A DNA stretch of 64,000 nt from Protula sp. h YS-2021 (lineage: Eukaryota; Annelida; Polychaeta; Sabellida; Serpulidae). How positions within the stretch are numbered: the first letter of the stretch is position 1; each line of letters starts with the position of its first letter. Under the pieces are notes generated by a model that had not been told where the DNA came from, ran no database searches, and saw only the letters and a list, made by a program, of their open reading frames with translations. Made by a program: the position numbers and the translations under genes. Positions 53,090 through 64,000 of this stretch are shown here, piece by piece. The stretch is from the NCBI GenBank assembly GCA_949752745.1, contig OX457026.1:76165775-76229774 (forward strand). The letters run 5' to 3'.

Positions 53090-55975
53090 CTAGAAATTCT
53101 GGTACAGGCAGATTTCTTTTAAGAATTGTATAATTTGACTAGGTTCTACTTCATCAAAGAGGTGCCTCAAAGAGTCAACTCTAAAATGACGTTAGCATGC
53201 GTCTTGGAAATCGGAACAGTCTAGTAAAATGTTTTACTGTGTAGCATTCTTGACATCGGGTGCGGGTTCGCCTCTTAGAAGGTGTTTATCACTCACATAT
53301 GTATGTCCTATTCTTGCTCCATGTATAACCATATCAACACGGAAATTACTTAAGGAAGGCACTTTATGCCCAACAATAGGATTAATTTCAAAAAGCGTGT
53401 TATTCCTTTTTCTCGCCCAATGCCGTTGCCAAAGATCCTTTGTATATCTTGAGATATGGTATTTGAAGTGTGAGTATGGCATAAGGAAATCGGAGCAGTT
53501 CTCGTTTAGTGCCTCCTTGGCCGTTCTATCTGCTATATCGTTGCCGCGAATTCCTACATGACTTGGAACCCAACAAAAAATTAGTTCCTTGTCGACCTTG
53601 ATAGCGTCGTCGTATTTTTCTAGGAGTTCTAGGAGACAGAGGTAACGCAAATCATGAACTTCTTGTAACGGCTAAACTTAATGATATCAGTGGCCAGAAG
53701 CAGCGCTCTAATTTCCGCAGAAAAAACTGATGACCCATCTGGCACTCCTGCTTTCAGAATATTATGCTCTTTGACTACTGAGCTCTGCTGTTTTTTCGTC
53801 AAGTTTAGAGTCATCCGTATAAAAGATGATCTTTGTGATAATCTGTGTACTGCTCTTTGAGTTCTACAAAGTTCGTTTGAAATAAGCAAGGATTTGTGGC
53901 TTCTTTTCGGAAGTATGAAACGTTTTCTATTCATAAGACATGAGAAATCTGTTCCAAAGACTACTTCATGTGTAGGGTTTCTTTTGTTTGCATATAGTTT
54001 TACTGCATATTGCATGGCAAGTTTTAACCTTCGCACCTTGAGTGGTTGTTCATTTGCCTGTACTTGTAGGCTGTCAGATGGTGAAGTTCGAAAAGCATTT
54101 AGGCATAGCCGTAGATCTTGGTTTAGTATGGGTTCCAGAATCTTCAGGTAGAATGATCTTGTTGATCCATAGACAATACAACCATAGTCTAGCCATAGTC
54201 AGTTTGGAGTCAAAGAGTAAACCTAAAAATTTGGATTCACAACAGGTATTTCGATATTAGAAATCGTTAAGATAATATGATGATGGGGTTTTCGTTTATT
54301 GTAAAAGTGCATGGGAACTGTTTTGATCTGAGAAAATTTAAAACCGTTTTCACTTGCCCAAGCTTGAAGGGAGTGTATAAATTTTGCTATAAACGACGTT
54401 GCATCAGATTCATGCTTTTTCCTCTACAAGACATTGCAAAGTCTTCTACGAAGAGAGATCCATGTACATCCTGTTTTAGGGTATCTTTGATGATATTGAT
54501 TTTTATCAGGAAAAGGAGAATTGAAAGGATACAACCCTTTGGGAAACCTTCTTCTTGTTCGAAGTAGTCCGAATAAATTGTACAAACTCGCTTTTGGAGT
54601 CGATGTTCATTTAGAAATTCTTAATAAATGAATCTGGGACCCCTCAGCCCCAGATTGAACAGGTCTTTGAGTCCGCCGTGTTTCCATGCCGTATTGTATG
54701 ATTTCTCCAAATCAAAAAATACCGTGACGGCGCGCTCTTTACTGATAAAAGCTTCTCTCACAAATGATTCTAGCCCTACAAGGTGATCAACAGTGCTTCT
54801 TTGTTTTCTGAAACCACTCTGGATATCAACGAGATGTAGATTTTTTTCTAAACACCAAATTAATCTTTCCGCTATCATTCTTTCGAATGTTTACACAGGG
54901 AGCTGGTAAGTGAGATTGGCCGATAGTTTTGTGGATTTGTATGATCTTTATTTGGTTTTGGTAGAGGGATTATTGTGGCCTCTTTCCATAGTTGAGGAAA
55001 GGCACCAGTCTTCCATATATTGTTTAAGATCGAGCAGGATGTTGAGGTTGTTGTCTGGCAGATGCTTTAGCATTTGGTAATGTATTTCATCAGGACCCGT
55101 GGCCGAATTGTGGGAATCATTTATAGAGTTCCTCAATCGAAAAATTGCTATTATAAGCTTCTTTGTTGTTGGAATGGAAGTTAATGGTGTGTGTTTCTTC
55201 AATTTCTTTATGATTTCTAAAGTCAGGACTATAATTTTGAGAAGATGAATTGTGTTTGAATGTTTTTCCGAGAGTATTTGATACACTTTAGGTTCCGTGA
55301 TAATACTATTATTTCTCAAATGACTAAATGAGCTGAAAGAGGTTTTGCCTGAGATTTTGCGAATCATGTCCCAGGTTTTTTAAAGGAGGTGTTTTTCGTC
55401 ACCTTCGAGACGTACTCTTGCCATGACCGTTGCTTGCTTTTGCGCGCGATCGCGTTCAATCTTTCACATTCTAATTTTTGAGCGTGGGCGGGGTAACTTA
55501 TATAGCGTTTGAGAGCATTTTCACGATTTGCTATTGCAAGTTTACAGTCGTCATTAAACCAAGGTTTGTGAGGGTTTCGACGGGATCCTGATGTTTTCGG
55601 TATGGATGTTTAGGCGATGCTTTGAATAAATGCGATGAATAGCATGACCGGATAGTCATCTTCAGCAAAATTCTCTCTTTTGATACTATGATGGCATAAT
55701 TCATGGACCAATAACCAGTCGGCTTTACTGAATTTCCACTTTGGTACCCTTTCCTCGCGAAAGGGAACGGACTGCCTGAGTAAAATGGGAAAATGGTCGC
55801 GGGAACTATGCATGTAATTGTGACACAACTGTGAGGGTAACGTACGAAGCTGCCCACCTCCACCCCCCCCCCCCCACTCCAACCCGAAGGATGGAATTTC
55901 CCATGGTACGGAGTCAGCTTGACAGTCCAACCTGACGTTGAACAAACTTGCATGTTATGCTCTAAACTATATCAG
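53090..55975 (-). pseudogene. Jockey/I-like non-LTR retrotransposon, broken
   Basis: Minus strand, in order: end of the endonuclease (55945-55610: DHFPILLRQSVPFREERVP), reverse transcriptase start (SATGPDEIHYQMLKHLP near 55100), QSGFRKQRSTVDHLVGLESF and VTVFFDLEKSYNTAW (motif A), FVEDFAMSCRGKSM near 54440 (catalytic FVDD changed to FVED), then an RNase H domain (SAEIRALLLATDIIKF, and VDKELIFCWVPSHVGIRGND with IADRTAKEAL) and a tail with HLLRGEPAP and EPSQIIQFLKEICLYQN before the stop at 53090. Several frameshifts. The 5' end is truncated within the endonuclease. Confidence 0.88.
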
Positions 55976-58527
55976 TGTTGTACTTCCAAGAACAAGAGAT
56001 AACCTTTGCTGAGGAGTTGACGTACGTCATACACCGAACTGTTCCTAAGAAACACTGCTAGAAAACATTTTCTATCGCATCTCAAATGTAATAAGCAACG
56101 TTTGTTCATACAAGTTGCATGACATTTTGATTTTAACCTTTAATGTTTGATTTGAAATTCAGTATTGAGCTTTAACTCAATATGTCAAAGGTATCAGACA
56201 TTTGTTTTTAATTTTCTATTTGTATAAATTATGCATGCGGGTGTAAGGGTTATACAGACTCTGCGAGTTACAGATTCGGTACACATCCCACGGTAGGATG
56301 TTGTCATTGACACCTGCAGTGAGAGTTGATATTTGGGATATTTTTCATCAAGTCTGTTGTACATTTACGGCAAGAGCTGTTCAGCCACGAAATCCTAAGC
56401 TGATGGCCATCATTCCGTGCTGTGTTCAAAGACAAAAACAATTAAATTTTCAGTTATTTATTTTATTTCACTTTTTATTTTAAACCTTCATTTTTTTAAA
56501 TACTATTCCTGCTGCTTTCATTCATTCATTTGCAGCATACATGACTCACAAAATCTTAATACACTTCTGAGGTCAAAACAAATGCAAGGCAATATATGCA
56601 CAGCTGGCTTTTTAATATTTCACATAAACCGGCTTTTTATTAAGCATTTACACAACGGTAAAATATCAGGAGATGACTCATGTCTTTAAACCTACAGTCC
56701 AATTCCATGTTCAGTTCTGGTCGAGCGTTCGCCACATAATGATCACGTGTCCGGGAGGGTCACGTGATAGGAACAGCTGAGATGCCACACATAAACCTCC
56801 ACCCAACAACCACAGAATGACAGCGTAATAGAAACAGCTCACATGCCACACATTAACCTCCAGCTAACTCACAAAGAACGATTCATATGCTAAGCCTGCT
56901 TTCCGAGGCTCGTGCTCCGTTCAGTGCGTTTCCCATACGTGCGCTAATACCCATGTTTTTACCCTGCTGCAGTTTACCGTTTCATCAAGCAGTTACTTCA
57001 GTGGGGTAAGTAATGCTTAAGAACAATATACAGACGTGTTGATAACACCCCCTTTTTCACCCTCAAATCGCTATCTTGACCTCGGCATCGCAGGGAATTG
57101 GCATTAAACTAGTGGCAAAATGGTTTTGTAACAAACCTATACTTTTTGCCATCAAGAATTTGCGGTGCCTTTTCGCTGATCTGCATCGGCCACATCACTT
57201 TGCACCTTTTACAAATGTTGCTGTCTTCAGAAAAATTTTGAATGAGGTGAATAGGGCCTTTCCACGCCGAGAAACAACCTGTAGTTATGACCTTTTTGTT
57301 TCAGTGTGTAAATATAGACAATTTTTCCTAGTCCTAACCATATGGGTGGATTTTGGCAAATAAATGAATTCTGAGTTAAATCTGTTTAATTTGTATCTCA
57401 AGCAGATTTTTTTTCCTGAAATATGTGCAATTTACGCGCTGAGTAATGGTTGTATAATACAGGTCAAATTGACAATTCCGCTGTTACACAGTATATGATC
57501 AGTATAGGTCACACTACATATATAACCGAAAAATGAAAAACATTTGTCAAAATGTTCAAATCAAAACAACAATTGACAAACAGTTCTATCACCCAGGAAT
57601 AAATAGCAACAGGCACCGGGCACGTGGTACAAACAACTTCAACGCATAATTTCATCCGCGACAGGATCAATCAGCAATGAAGTTAAATTTTTTAATTTCA
57701 TTAGAATTGTTAAACATAAATATACATATTTTCCGAAAAGAGGAAAAATATACTTAAAACCCAGTCACAATAAGACTGGAACCTCTCACAGCGTCAATAT
57801 TGCAGGAATGCTCCCATATAAATACTAGTTACGGACTACTCGCGTGTATTAACCCTTCAATAAAGAATACATTTCTTTATTTTACTGATGCCATACTTTT
57901 TAAAACTCGGTGCTTCTTTATAATTCATATCCATTCTACCAACAAGTGAAAAGATATTTTTTGTTACAGAATACGTACACAGTGTAAACATAAAGACACA
58001 AGAACAGTTATCTGAGCACACAATAAGCAGCTGTTCAAGCTGCACTTCAAAGCAGCTGTCTCGTCTTCCACCAGACGTTCTGTAAGCGCTTTCGTACTGT
58101 AAGAAATAAACCACCTAAACTGTAAACAGACCCCCTGGGCTGCTGAACAAAGCCCATCTACCACACCACGATGGTTCACATGAAAGCCAACACTAAACAA
58201 GCTGTGCCATCTTAACAGTATTAGTCACTGAATATTCAGAAAGGTCAAAAAGTGTAACAGCTCCTACCGAAAACAACAAATTTTGAGAAGCTTATATATT
58301 TTTATGAGATAAATAATATTTAGCTGTAAGACACTTTTAAGCAGCTGTAATAAGTGCACATGCACTTTGGGGAGAACACTCACATGTCGCAAATATGCCA
58401 ATCACGTGACAGCTGCTGGGTCTCCGGCAACCAGCTCCTATAACTAGACGACTCATGAGGTCTCTAACTACAATTTCATTTTTACATCAATACACATTTG
58501 AAAAAGGAATACTACGGGGATTTATTT
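55976..58527. other. No gene; includes probable OPA1 3' UTR
   Basis: A roughly 55-60-bp imperfect tandem duplication lies at about 56770-56870 (CAGCTGAGATGCCACACATA / CAGCTCACATGCCACACATT). Minus-strand AATAAA at 57881-57876 lies about 650 bases after the OPA1 stop and may be its polyadenylation signal. Confidence 0.5.
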
Positions 58528-58595
58528 TCAGGATTTCTCCTTGTGCAGACATTGTACAAACTCTTCCAGGCGGTCGTGAATCTGCCTCACACGCT
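58528..58595 (-). CDS. OPA1: OPA1-like mitochondrial dynamin GTPase, last coding exon
   Basis: Minus strand acceptor TGTTGTGTTGTAG, then RVRQIHDRLEEFVQCLHKEK and Ser before TGA at 58530-58528. It matches the end of OPA1, where the GED/paddle-side helix ends in KVREI...HQEK in vertebrates. The entry phase completes a codon split with exon 58943-59053. OPA1 is the inner-membrane GTPase that fuses mitochondrial inner membranes and shapes cristae. Upstream exons with the GTPase domain are not in the window. Confidence 0.9.
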
Positions 58596-58762
58596 CTACA
58601 ACACAACACAACATTCCTCAGAGTTCTATCACGCAGACAAGTATTTTGTTGGGTTTTTATATGCACGACTTGCGCGGAAGAAACGGAGCTTTTTGGATCC
58701 TTAGAAAACTTCACTGTATATACGACAATCACTTTTAATATAAAAGTAATTTGTACTTTTAT

Positions 58763-58788
58763 AAATTAGTATAAATTTATACTAATTT
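58763..58788. repeat. Perfect 26-bp AT palindrome
   Basis: AAATTAGTATAAATTTATACTAATTT centred at 58775/58776, in the intron of the OPA1-like gene. Confidence 0.9.
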
Positions 58789-58942
58789 TATAGTATAATC
58801 GAAAGAGATTCTTATTTATACACAAACTTCAATGGCTTCCCTTAACAATTTTATCACTTTAATTCAGAATAAAAAATCTTTCAGCTGGTTTGTAGTCCAC
58901 TGACATTTTCGTACAATTGTGAGAACTTAATAAACAACTTAC

Positions 58943-59053
58943 TTAACTCCTCCGCGAGCAGCACTCTCTTGCCGGTAAGCAGCTGTTCTAATCGCTCCTT
59001 ATTTTCTCCTATTTCGTCTAAAATGTCCTTGATATTACGTTCAAGGCGTCGAG
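58943..59053 (-). CDS. OPA1: OPA1-like gene, penultimate coding exon
   Basis: A 111-bp exon, acceptor ATTGACAG and donor A|GTAAGT. It encodes RRLERNIKDILDEIGENKER and LEQLLTGKRVLLAEEL. The LLTGKRV.LAE.L segment is diagnostic of the OPA1 C-terminus. Both splice phases agree with the neighbouring exons. Confidence 0.93.
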
Positions 59054-59750
59054 CTGTCAATCAAAACTAAAATACATTAACAACATAGTGGATAATTGTA
59101 ACAGGAAACAAAAGCAGTAAGTCAAAACCTGAACCAAATATTTCATTGCTGTCTTTAGACGACGGCCCCTAGAGTTGAGATCACGGGGGCTGAACTGGAA
59201 CTAAAAAGTTTGACGGCGAGGCGAAAACACGAAAAATTACAGTATTACTGACGGTTCAAGCATTCTCTCTCTCCCTTTCTCTTGTTATGTATTTGTTATT
59301 ATTCTTTCTATTTTTTTTTTTTTTGGGAGGGGGGGGGGGGGGGGGGGGTTAAAAAGTCCTAATTACTTCCCACGTGTTCGTAATTGTGAAATTTTCCTAA
59401 TATCCTATTTTTTTCATTTAATTAATATTTTACCTTCTACGTCGGTAATGAAATTAACAGCACAATCTGGCGAAAGGGGATTCAAAGGACATCAAGAAAA
59501 AACAAATACCAAAAAAAAACAAAAAAACAGGATTAAAAAATATCGTCTCCAAAGCAATATATACATTGCTTTGACACGGGTGGGCCAAATTTGTTTTCGA
59601 ACACGTAAACGTAGTAGAAAGATTACATGAACTATTTGATAACTAATTACATGTAATAACTGGGATAGCTTTTTCACTGATACAAACCATAGCATTCTAA
59701 CAACTTAATAAAAAAAATAAACACAGCTGAATTTAAAACTTCTGCTAAGA

Positions 59751-59817
<67 letters not shown>

Positions 59818-59949
59818 CCACCATCAGTGAATTTTTGGCTTTAACCATCAGTTAAAATACATTTTGTCACACCAACGTTATTTTCGGAGCGGGCGCGTGA
59901 ATGTAGAATTTGCACGAATCACGTGACCCCTGAGCGCCATGGAACTGAC
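59054..59949. other. OPA1-like intron with homopolymer and (ATT)n
   Basis: A T/G homopolymer tract at about 59312-59350 and an ATT microsatellite at 59751-59814. Confidence 0.8.
59751..59814. repeat. Microsatellite (ATT)n
   Basis: About 21 uninterrupted ATT units. Confidence 0.97.
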
Positions 59950-60043
59950 CTTCATTGTTCATGACCTGCTGCCGCAGCGCGTTGCTGGTAACTTGGAGCA
60001 TGCGCTGTATGCGCCAGAATAACACCACGTCATGGCACTCTAG
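59950..60043 (-). CDS. OPA1: OPA1-like gene, third-last coding exon
   Basis: A 94-bp exon, acceptor TTTACAG, donor G|GTCAGT, encoding [20 protein letters not shown] and [11 protein letters not shown]. The [15 protein letters not shown] block is strongly conserved in OPA1. Its last base plus the next exon's CT makes a codon, so the three exons form one reading frame. Confidence 0.93.
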
Positions 60044-62620
60044 CTGTAAACAAAACCGCAAAAACGCCATGAAGTACAACCGCGAGCCAAAACACACCCG
60101 CGTTAAAAAAAAACAAAACAAAACAACACTCGGGTAAAAGCTGAAGCTGTTACTAAGTTGTTTATGCTTGCGGGAATATAAATAACATGAGCAACATGTT
60201 TCGCACAGGAATTTCCACGTTTTTAAAATAAAAAAAATCAATTTTACAAACCTAAAAATCTTAAGGGAGATACACATTAATATAAAATTTAACGAATCGT
60301 CAATTAAATTTTGGAGATGAAAACTTGAATTGTTCATATCGATAATAACAATTTCTGAGCCCAAGAAGTACTTCCTTTTTGTACAGTAAAAAATTAAAAG
60401 AAGGATTCAGTACACAAGGACCAATCATTATTTTATTCACAGATGTGTGCTTCTGAATTTTTATATAAAAAATAGATATTTTAATATAAAAAATTAATTT
60501 TGAGATCAAAAAATCATTTGCAAATTATAAAATACACATTTAAAAAAAATCTCATACTGAAATAATGATATCTGAAATAAATTTTTGATATCAATAAAAG
60601 GAAATAAATTATTGAGCTCAAAACTGAGATTTTGCTGTAGATATTTCATTTTCTAAAAATCAATTTTAGATATCAGTAAATCATTTTTGATATCAATAAA
60701 TATTTATTGATGTCAAGAATTATTTTTTGGAGATCAAGAATACATTCAGAGCTATCAAAAATATAACTGCAGATAGCAAAAATTAATTCTTGATATCAAA
60801 ATATGAATTTTTTTAGATTACAAATTAATTTTTGATATCGAAAAATCAATTTTTGAGATCGTAAATTAATCCTTGACATCAATAATTCCCTAATATATGT
60901 GAACATGACATTCCATATAAACTTAACTTTAAAGGTATTTCAGGATCAAGAATATTTTTATAAATTCAAGACTCTAGGAGATTCCACAATTTTTTCACAA
61001 GCAATGGATGTATGTAAAATATCTCCATTCAAATGACTGTGACAGCATAGCTCTTCAACAGATCAATTTTGCAACATATCTGTCCACGTCGGGAATTGGC
61101 CTGTAAGGAATTGACCTGTAGGCAATTGCCCATCAGAAAAAAAGTTTTTATTATCAAAATTAATCATGCTGTTCGTACATTTTTTTTGAAATTTACATTT
61201 TTTTTAAACACATTTCAAATTTTCATCTAGAAGTTCTAAATGGTCTTGCTTCCATCTTCTGCCACTAATTAGGCTCTGCTGCAAATTAGTTTGATTAAAT
61301 CTCAGCATAGTTCTCGAGATTTCATTATGCGTTTCTCTAAAAATTCCATTCTAAATGACGCACAACGAAGTAGTCTTTGGAACCCTTTTTATGTTGTTTT
61401 GGTACAGCATTGATCAGACCCATCATATACAGTGTGTTCATAAATTTTCCATCTGCTTTAATCAGATTACAGACCTGTAAGATTCCCTTCGTAATCATTC
61501 GGTAAAAATATAACTGTTTCCCATGTATTGTTCTATTTTTATGGCACCATACACATGGTTTTAAAATATATTTTGGGTTACTTGTCTAGCTTTTATTGGA
61601 TACCAATATAAGAGTATAACTTGATAGATTTTTGGAATATTTTTTACTAATTTTGGTTCAGTCCATATCAAAAAAATATATATATCAAGGCATGAGGCAT
61701 TTTTTGGTAATTTTTTCAGAAAGTTAACACAAAATAACTTTAATTTTCTACATTGTGCTTACCCAAACACATGTTTGTGCTCTCAAGAAAGACATATAAT
61801 ATAAACATCTTAAATCTTTATCTTTACAATCTTGGACAAGCGTTCCACTTTGAAATCTATGACGTTTACTATTCCACAGAAAATTACCTAATGCCTTATT
61901 TTTACTTTAAACACTTGTGGCATCCAAAGTAAATTGCCAACATATACGATTTTTTAAAGGAAGTGTTTGTTTTTTGTTTTTTTTATTATTGCGGTTTTTC
62001 CTCTTAAAGTAAGAAAGAGTTAAATGAAATCGAAGTTCATTGACTGGTGGATCCAAGTGATTACTCAAACGCGGAGACATCATAACGTTACGAGTTTTCA
62101 ATTTTTAGCAAAGTAAACAAAAAAAAATGCGTCAATTTGTTTTTCCGTTTTACAACTGGTGAAACGAAAACATATGATGACGTAAAAAAATTGTCAAGGT
62201 TTTCCAAACAAAAGTTAGCTTCGGTTTTGCAGTACTACAGCCTTCTAATTTCGATTTAAAATAACACATCGAACTATATCTGTCAAACATTTTGATGTCA
62301 AACAGGTTCACAGGCTATTTTTTTGACGTTGGCGTGTACTAAAATAGTTCGTTTCCCTCCAGGGTATGCATAATTGTTTGTGATTTGGCATCTTCCACTT
62401 CAATGCATTCACCCACTTTTGATCTAGTGCACCATCCATTGCGAATTAATTACACCTTAATGGCAAAATTAATTGACAGATCTCTGTATTGTTGAAAATA
62501 ACGATTGAGCAAAGACAGAAATGTCACTTATAAGTGGCTTATTTCTTTGTCTCCTCTCGTCAAAATCTGATTCTAAAAGAACACATCCTGTAGTTGATTT
62601 CACCAACTGGAGACAGCACG
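60044..62620. other. No exon found; AT-rich degenerate repeats
   Basis: 60290-60900 is full of short degenerate units such as TTTTTGATATCAA and AAAATTAATTTTTGA. No further OPA1 exon (for example the preceding HFVDSE-type segment) was found up to the lectin gene. Confidence 0.6.
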
Positions 62621-62993
62621 ATGGTCGCGATGCCGGCGACGTCACGTAACATTTACATATATGTGATTTTAAATTCTATTGTGATTTCTACAACAGAGCA
62701 CATACAGCAAATGGATTATTTAAAAATACCATTCTCGCGACTGGTTCCATACAACAGCATGACTTATTTCTGGTTACCAATCTCTGGATCTAATTCACAT
62801 ATTTTTGACTGCGCAGTTGAATGTGGATCTGCGGCTCACTGTCTGTTTTTCCGCGCAATGCGCGATGGATGTATTTTTCTAGGATACGATTTGGTGATGG
62901 GTGGAGTGACGTCACTCACGTTACGATCCAGTGATATGATATACAGTAAATACACAACTGGCAAGTGTTATACTTCACCAATTTCTTATGGAG
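62621..62993 (+). CDS. Secreted PAN-like/C-type lectin gene, first coding exon
   Basis: ATG at 62621 (MVAMPATSRNIYIYVILNSI), with a second possible ATG at 62630; either gives a signal peptide ending near ISTTEHIQQ. The mature part has Cys spaced as in PAN/apple-like modules: FDCAVECGSAAHCLFFRAM, then GCIFLGYDL and TTGKCY. The exon ends at a donor G|GTGGGG at 62993, phase 1, which fits the next exon at 63570. In such genes the PAN-like module precedes a C-type lectin domain. The donor lies in a G-rich stretch; the ORF would otherwise run on to 63031. Confidence 0.7.
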
Positions 62994-63569
62994 GTGGGGG
63001 TGGGGTGGGGTGGGGGGTAAGGAGGGGGTGACAAGGGCACACGGCAGCCGGGTAAATCCTACGGTTGAATAAAATCCGGATCTTATAGGATCCCGTCCAG
63101 ATTTGCAATTCTGTGTGGCATTCAAATTACTTTTTTCTAGAAGATTGGAGGAATTTAGACACTGGGTTTGGTAAACGAAGAAATAGCTCGTTACAGAATG
63201 GCACAGGAACATTTGCCTAAAATACTCAAAGTACTTAAAGATGCACACAAAAACCTCGGAGCAGGAGCACTTTGATCTGACAAAGGTACAGATCTGCGTG
63301 ACGAGTTAAACCAGCACCACGATATCGTCTGTTTGTGGGAAATGCACTTACTAATGCATTTTAAATGAACATTATTAACATCTTAAACCTGTCAAGAGAT
63401 AAATGTCCTTGATACTCAGTAAAAATATACTCAATGTTGAAGAAAAAATTTTGTGCATATCCCATCCGCACGAAAGATCATTGGAGTTTAAAATATTTAT
63501 AATTTTACAATTTTTGTTTTTCGTTGCAAATATTATAACATAATCAATAAAAGATTCTGGCTAAACCAG
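62994..63569 (+). other. Intron of the PAN/lectin gene
   Basis: From GTGGGGGTGG to the acceptor GGCTAAACCAG. No other feature seen. Confidence 0.6.
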
Positions 63570-63731
63570 GTGAGGAGTTCTGTGACGTAGTCCTTGGTAA
63601 CAGTTGCTATGTAGCCAGGGAAGAGTTGAAGACGTGGGCCGAGGCGCTGGATGACTGCGCAAGCCGTGGGGCACACCTGGCGGATGTACACAGCGCGGCG
63701 GAGGACCAGCTTGCCACGCAGCTTGTCCTAG
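63570..63731 (+). CDS. PAN-like/C-type lectin gene, second coding exon
   Basis: EEFCDVVLGNSCYVAREELK, then TWAEALDDCASRGAHLADVH and SAAEDQLATQLVL. This is the first half of a C-type lectin domain (Cy...tW.eA...C...gahLa.v.s..E). Donor G|GTATCC at 63731, phase 1. The remaining lectin exons lie beyond the window. The phase equals that of the lectin-like exon at 2914-3027, which encodes the next part of such a domain in the other gene. Confidence 0.85.
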
Positions 63732-63887
63732 GTATCCTCGGGGATAATTCGGGGAATGGAACGCTTTCTTAATTAAGGACTCATTTCATTGGCGAGTTTG
63801 GGAGGTGGGTTCGCTATTTCTTTTGTAAAGGTGAAATCGTTAATGACATTCTCATACAAATGTATTTTAAAAATGAAATCATCCCCG
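63732..63887 (+). other. Intron of the PAN/lectin gene
   Basis: Non-coding after the donor at 63732. Confidence 0.5.
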
Positions 63888-63980
63888 ACGTCATCTTTCT
63901 GTCAGCTTGACGTCATCTTTCTGTCAGCTTGACGTCATCTTTCTGTCAGCTTGACGTTATCTTTCTGTCAGCTTGACGTC
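63888..63980. repeat. Tandem repeat, 22-bp unit
   Basis: Just over four copies of TGACGTCATCTTTCTGTCAGCT, near-perfect (one GACGTT variant). Each unit contains a CRE-like TGACGTCA. Confidence 0.95.
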
Positions 63981-64000
63981 GGAAACGATCCGTTGCGCCT

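Noticed and set aside
55531..55953. Glycine-rich frames on the minus strand
   Set aside because: One frame is the end of the Jockey/I-like endonuclease; the other is its shadow through a G run.

Overview
This is a metazoan nuclear DNA window: AT-rich, with a few split host exons in a background of old transposons, satellites and simple repeats. Lectin exons bounded by phase-1 introns, an OPA1 tail with GT-AG introns, and the mix of Polinton, Tx1/L1-like, CR1-like, Jockey/I-like, gypsy-like and PAT-like elements suggest an aquatic invertebrate, most likely a lophotrochozoan such as a mollusc. That placement is inference. No prokaryotic operon, tRNA, rRNA or CRISPR array was recognised.

Host genes. 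(1) A probable C-type-lectin-like gene on + has one exon at 2914-3027 and its last exon at 20652-20887, giving a 17.6-kb intron that holds a whole Polinton, a TTAA-flanked element and a satellite. (2) A one-exon secreted cysteine-containing precursor lies on - at 48.9-49.4 kb. (3) The last three coding exons of the mitochondrial dynamin OPA1 lie on - at 58.5-60.0 kb. (4) The first two coding exons of a signal peptide/PAN-like/C-type-lectin gene lie on + at 62.6-63.7 kb; it continues beyond the window.

The main object is a 14.86-kb Polinton/Maverick (adintovirus-like) element at 3263-18124. It has about 1.2-kb terminal inverted repeats starting AGT and a perfect 6-bp target duplication (GACATC). 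Plus-strand genes (protein-primed PolB, a PC4-like protein and three small related proteins) converge on a large minus-strand set: three copies of a small protein family, a PC4-like/zinc protein, a NADAR-domain protein, integrase, small proteins, penton-like and hexon-like capsid proteins, a basic capsid protein and an adenain-like protease. A tandem repeat separates the two sets. PolB, integrase, penton, hexon and protease are broken by frameshifts, stops or deletion, while most accessory genes are open. Both inverted repeats carry the same TATA box, short leader and splice donor, and an acceptor precedes the first gene on each side, so a symmetric spliced-leader arrangement is likely.

18.4-20.1 kb holds a small TTAA-flanked element and a roughly 177-bp satellite. 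23-30 kb is a decayed minus-strand gypsy-type LTR element (gag, two zinc knuckles, aspartic protease, PBS and one LTR) whose gag was split by a 5'-truncated L1/Tx1-like element. 30.8-32.5 kb is a second, diverged Polinton fragment. 32.5-36.2 kb is a cluster of decayed genes I do not recognise; two are followed by hairpins that look like histone-mRNA 3' stem-loops. 36.6-41.9 kb is a PAT/DIRS-like tyrosine-recombinase retrotransposon with split direct repeats. 44.9-45.7 kb is a palindromic element with C-rich arms. 52.2-56.0 kb holds CR1-like and Jockey/I-like remnants.
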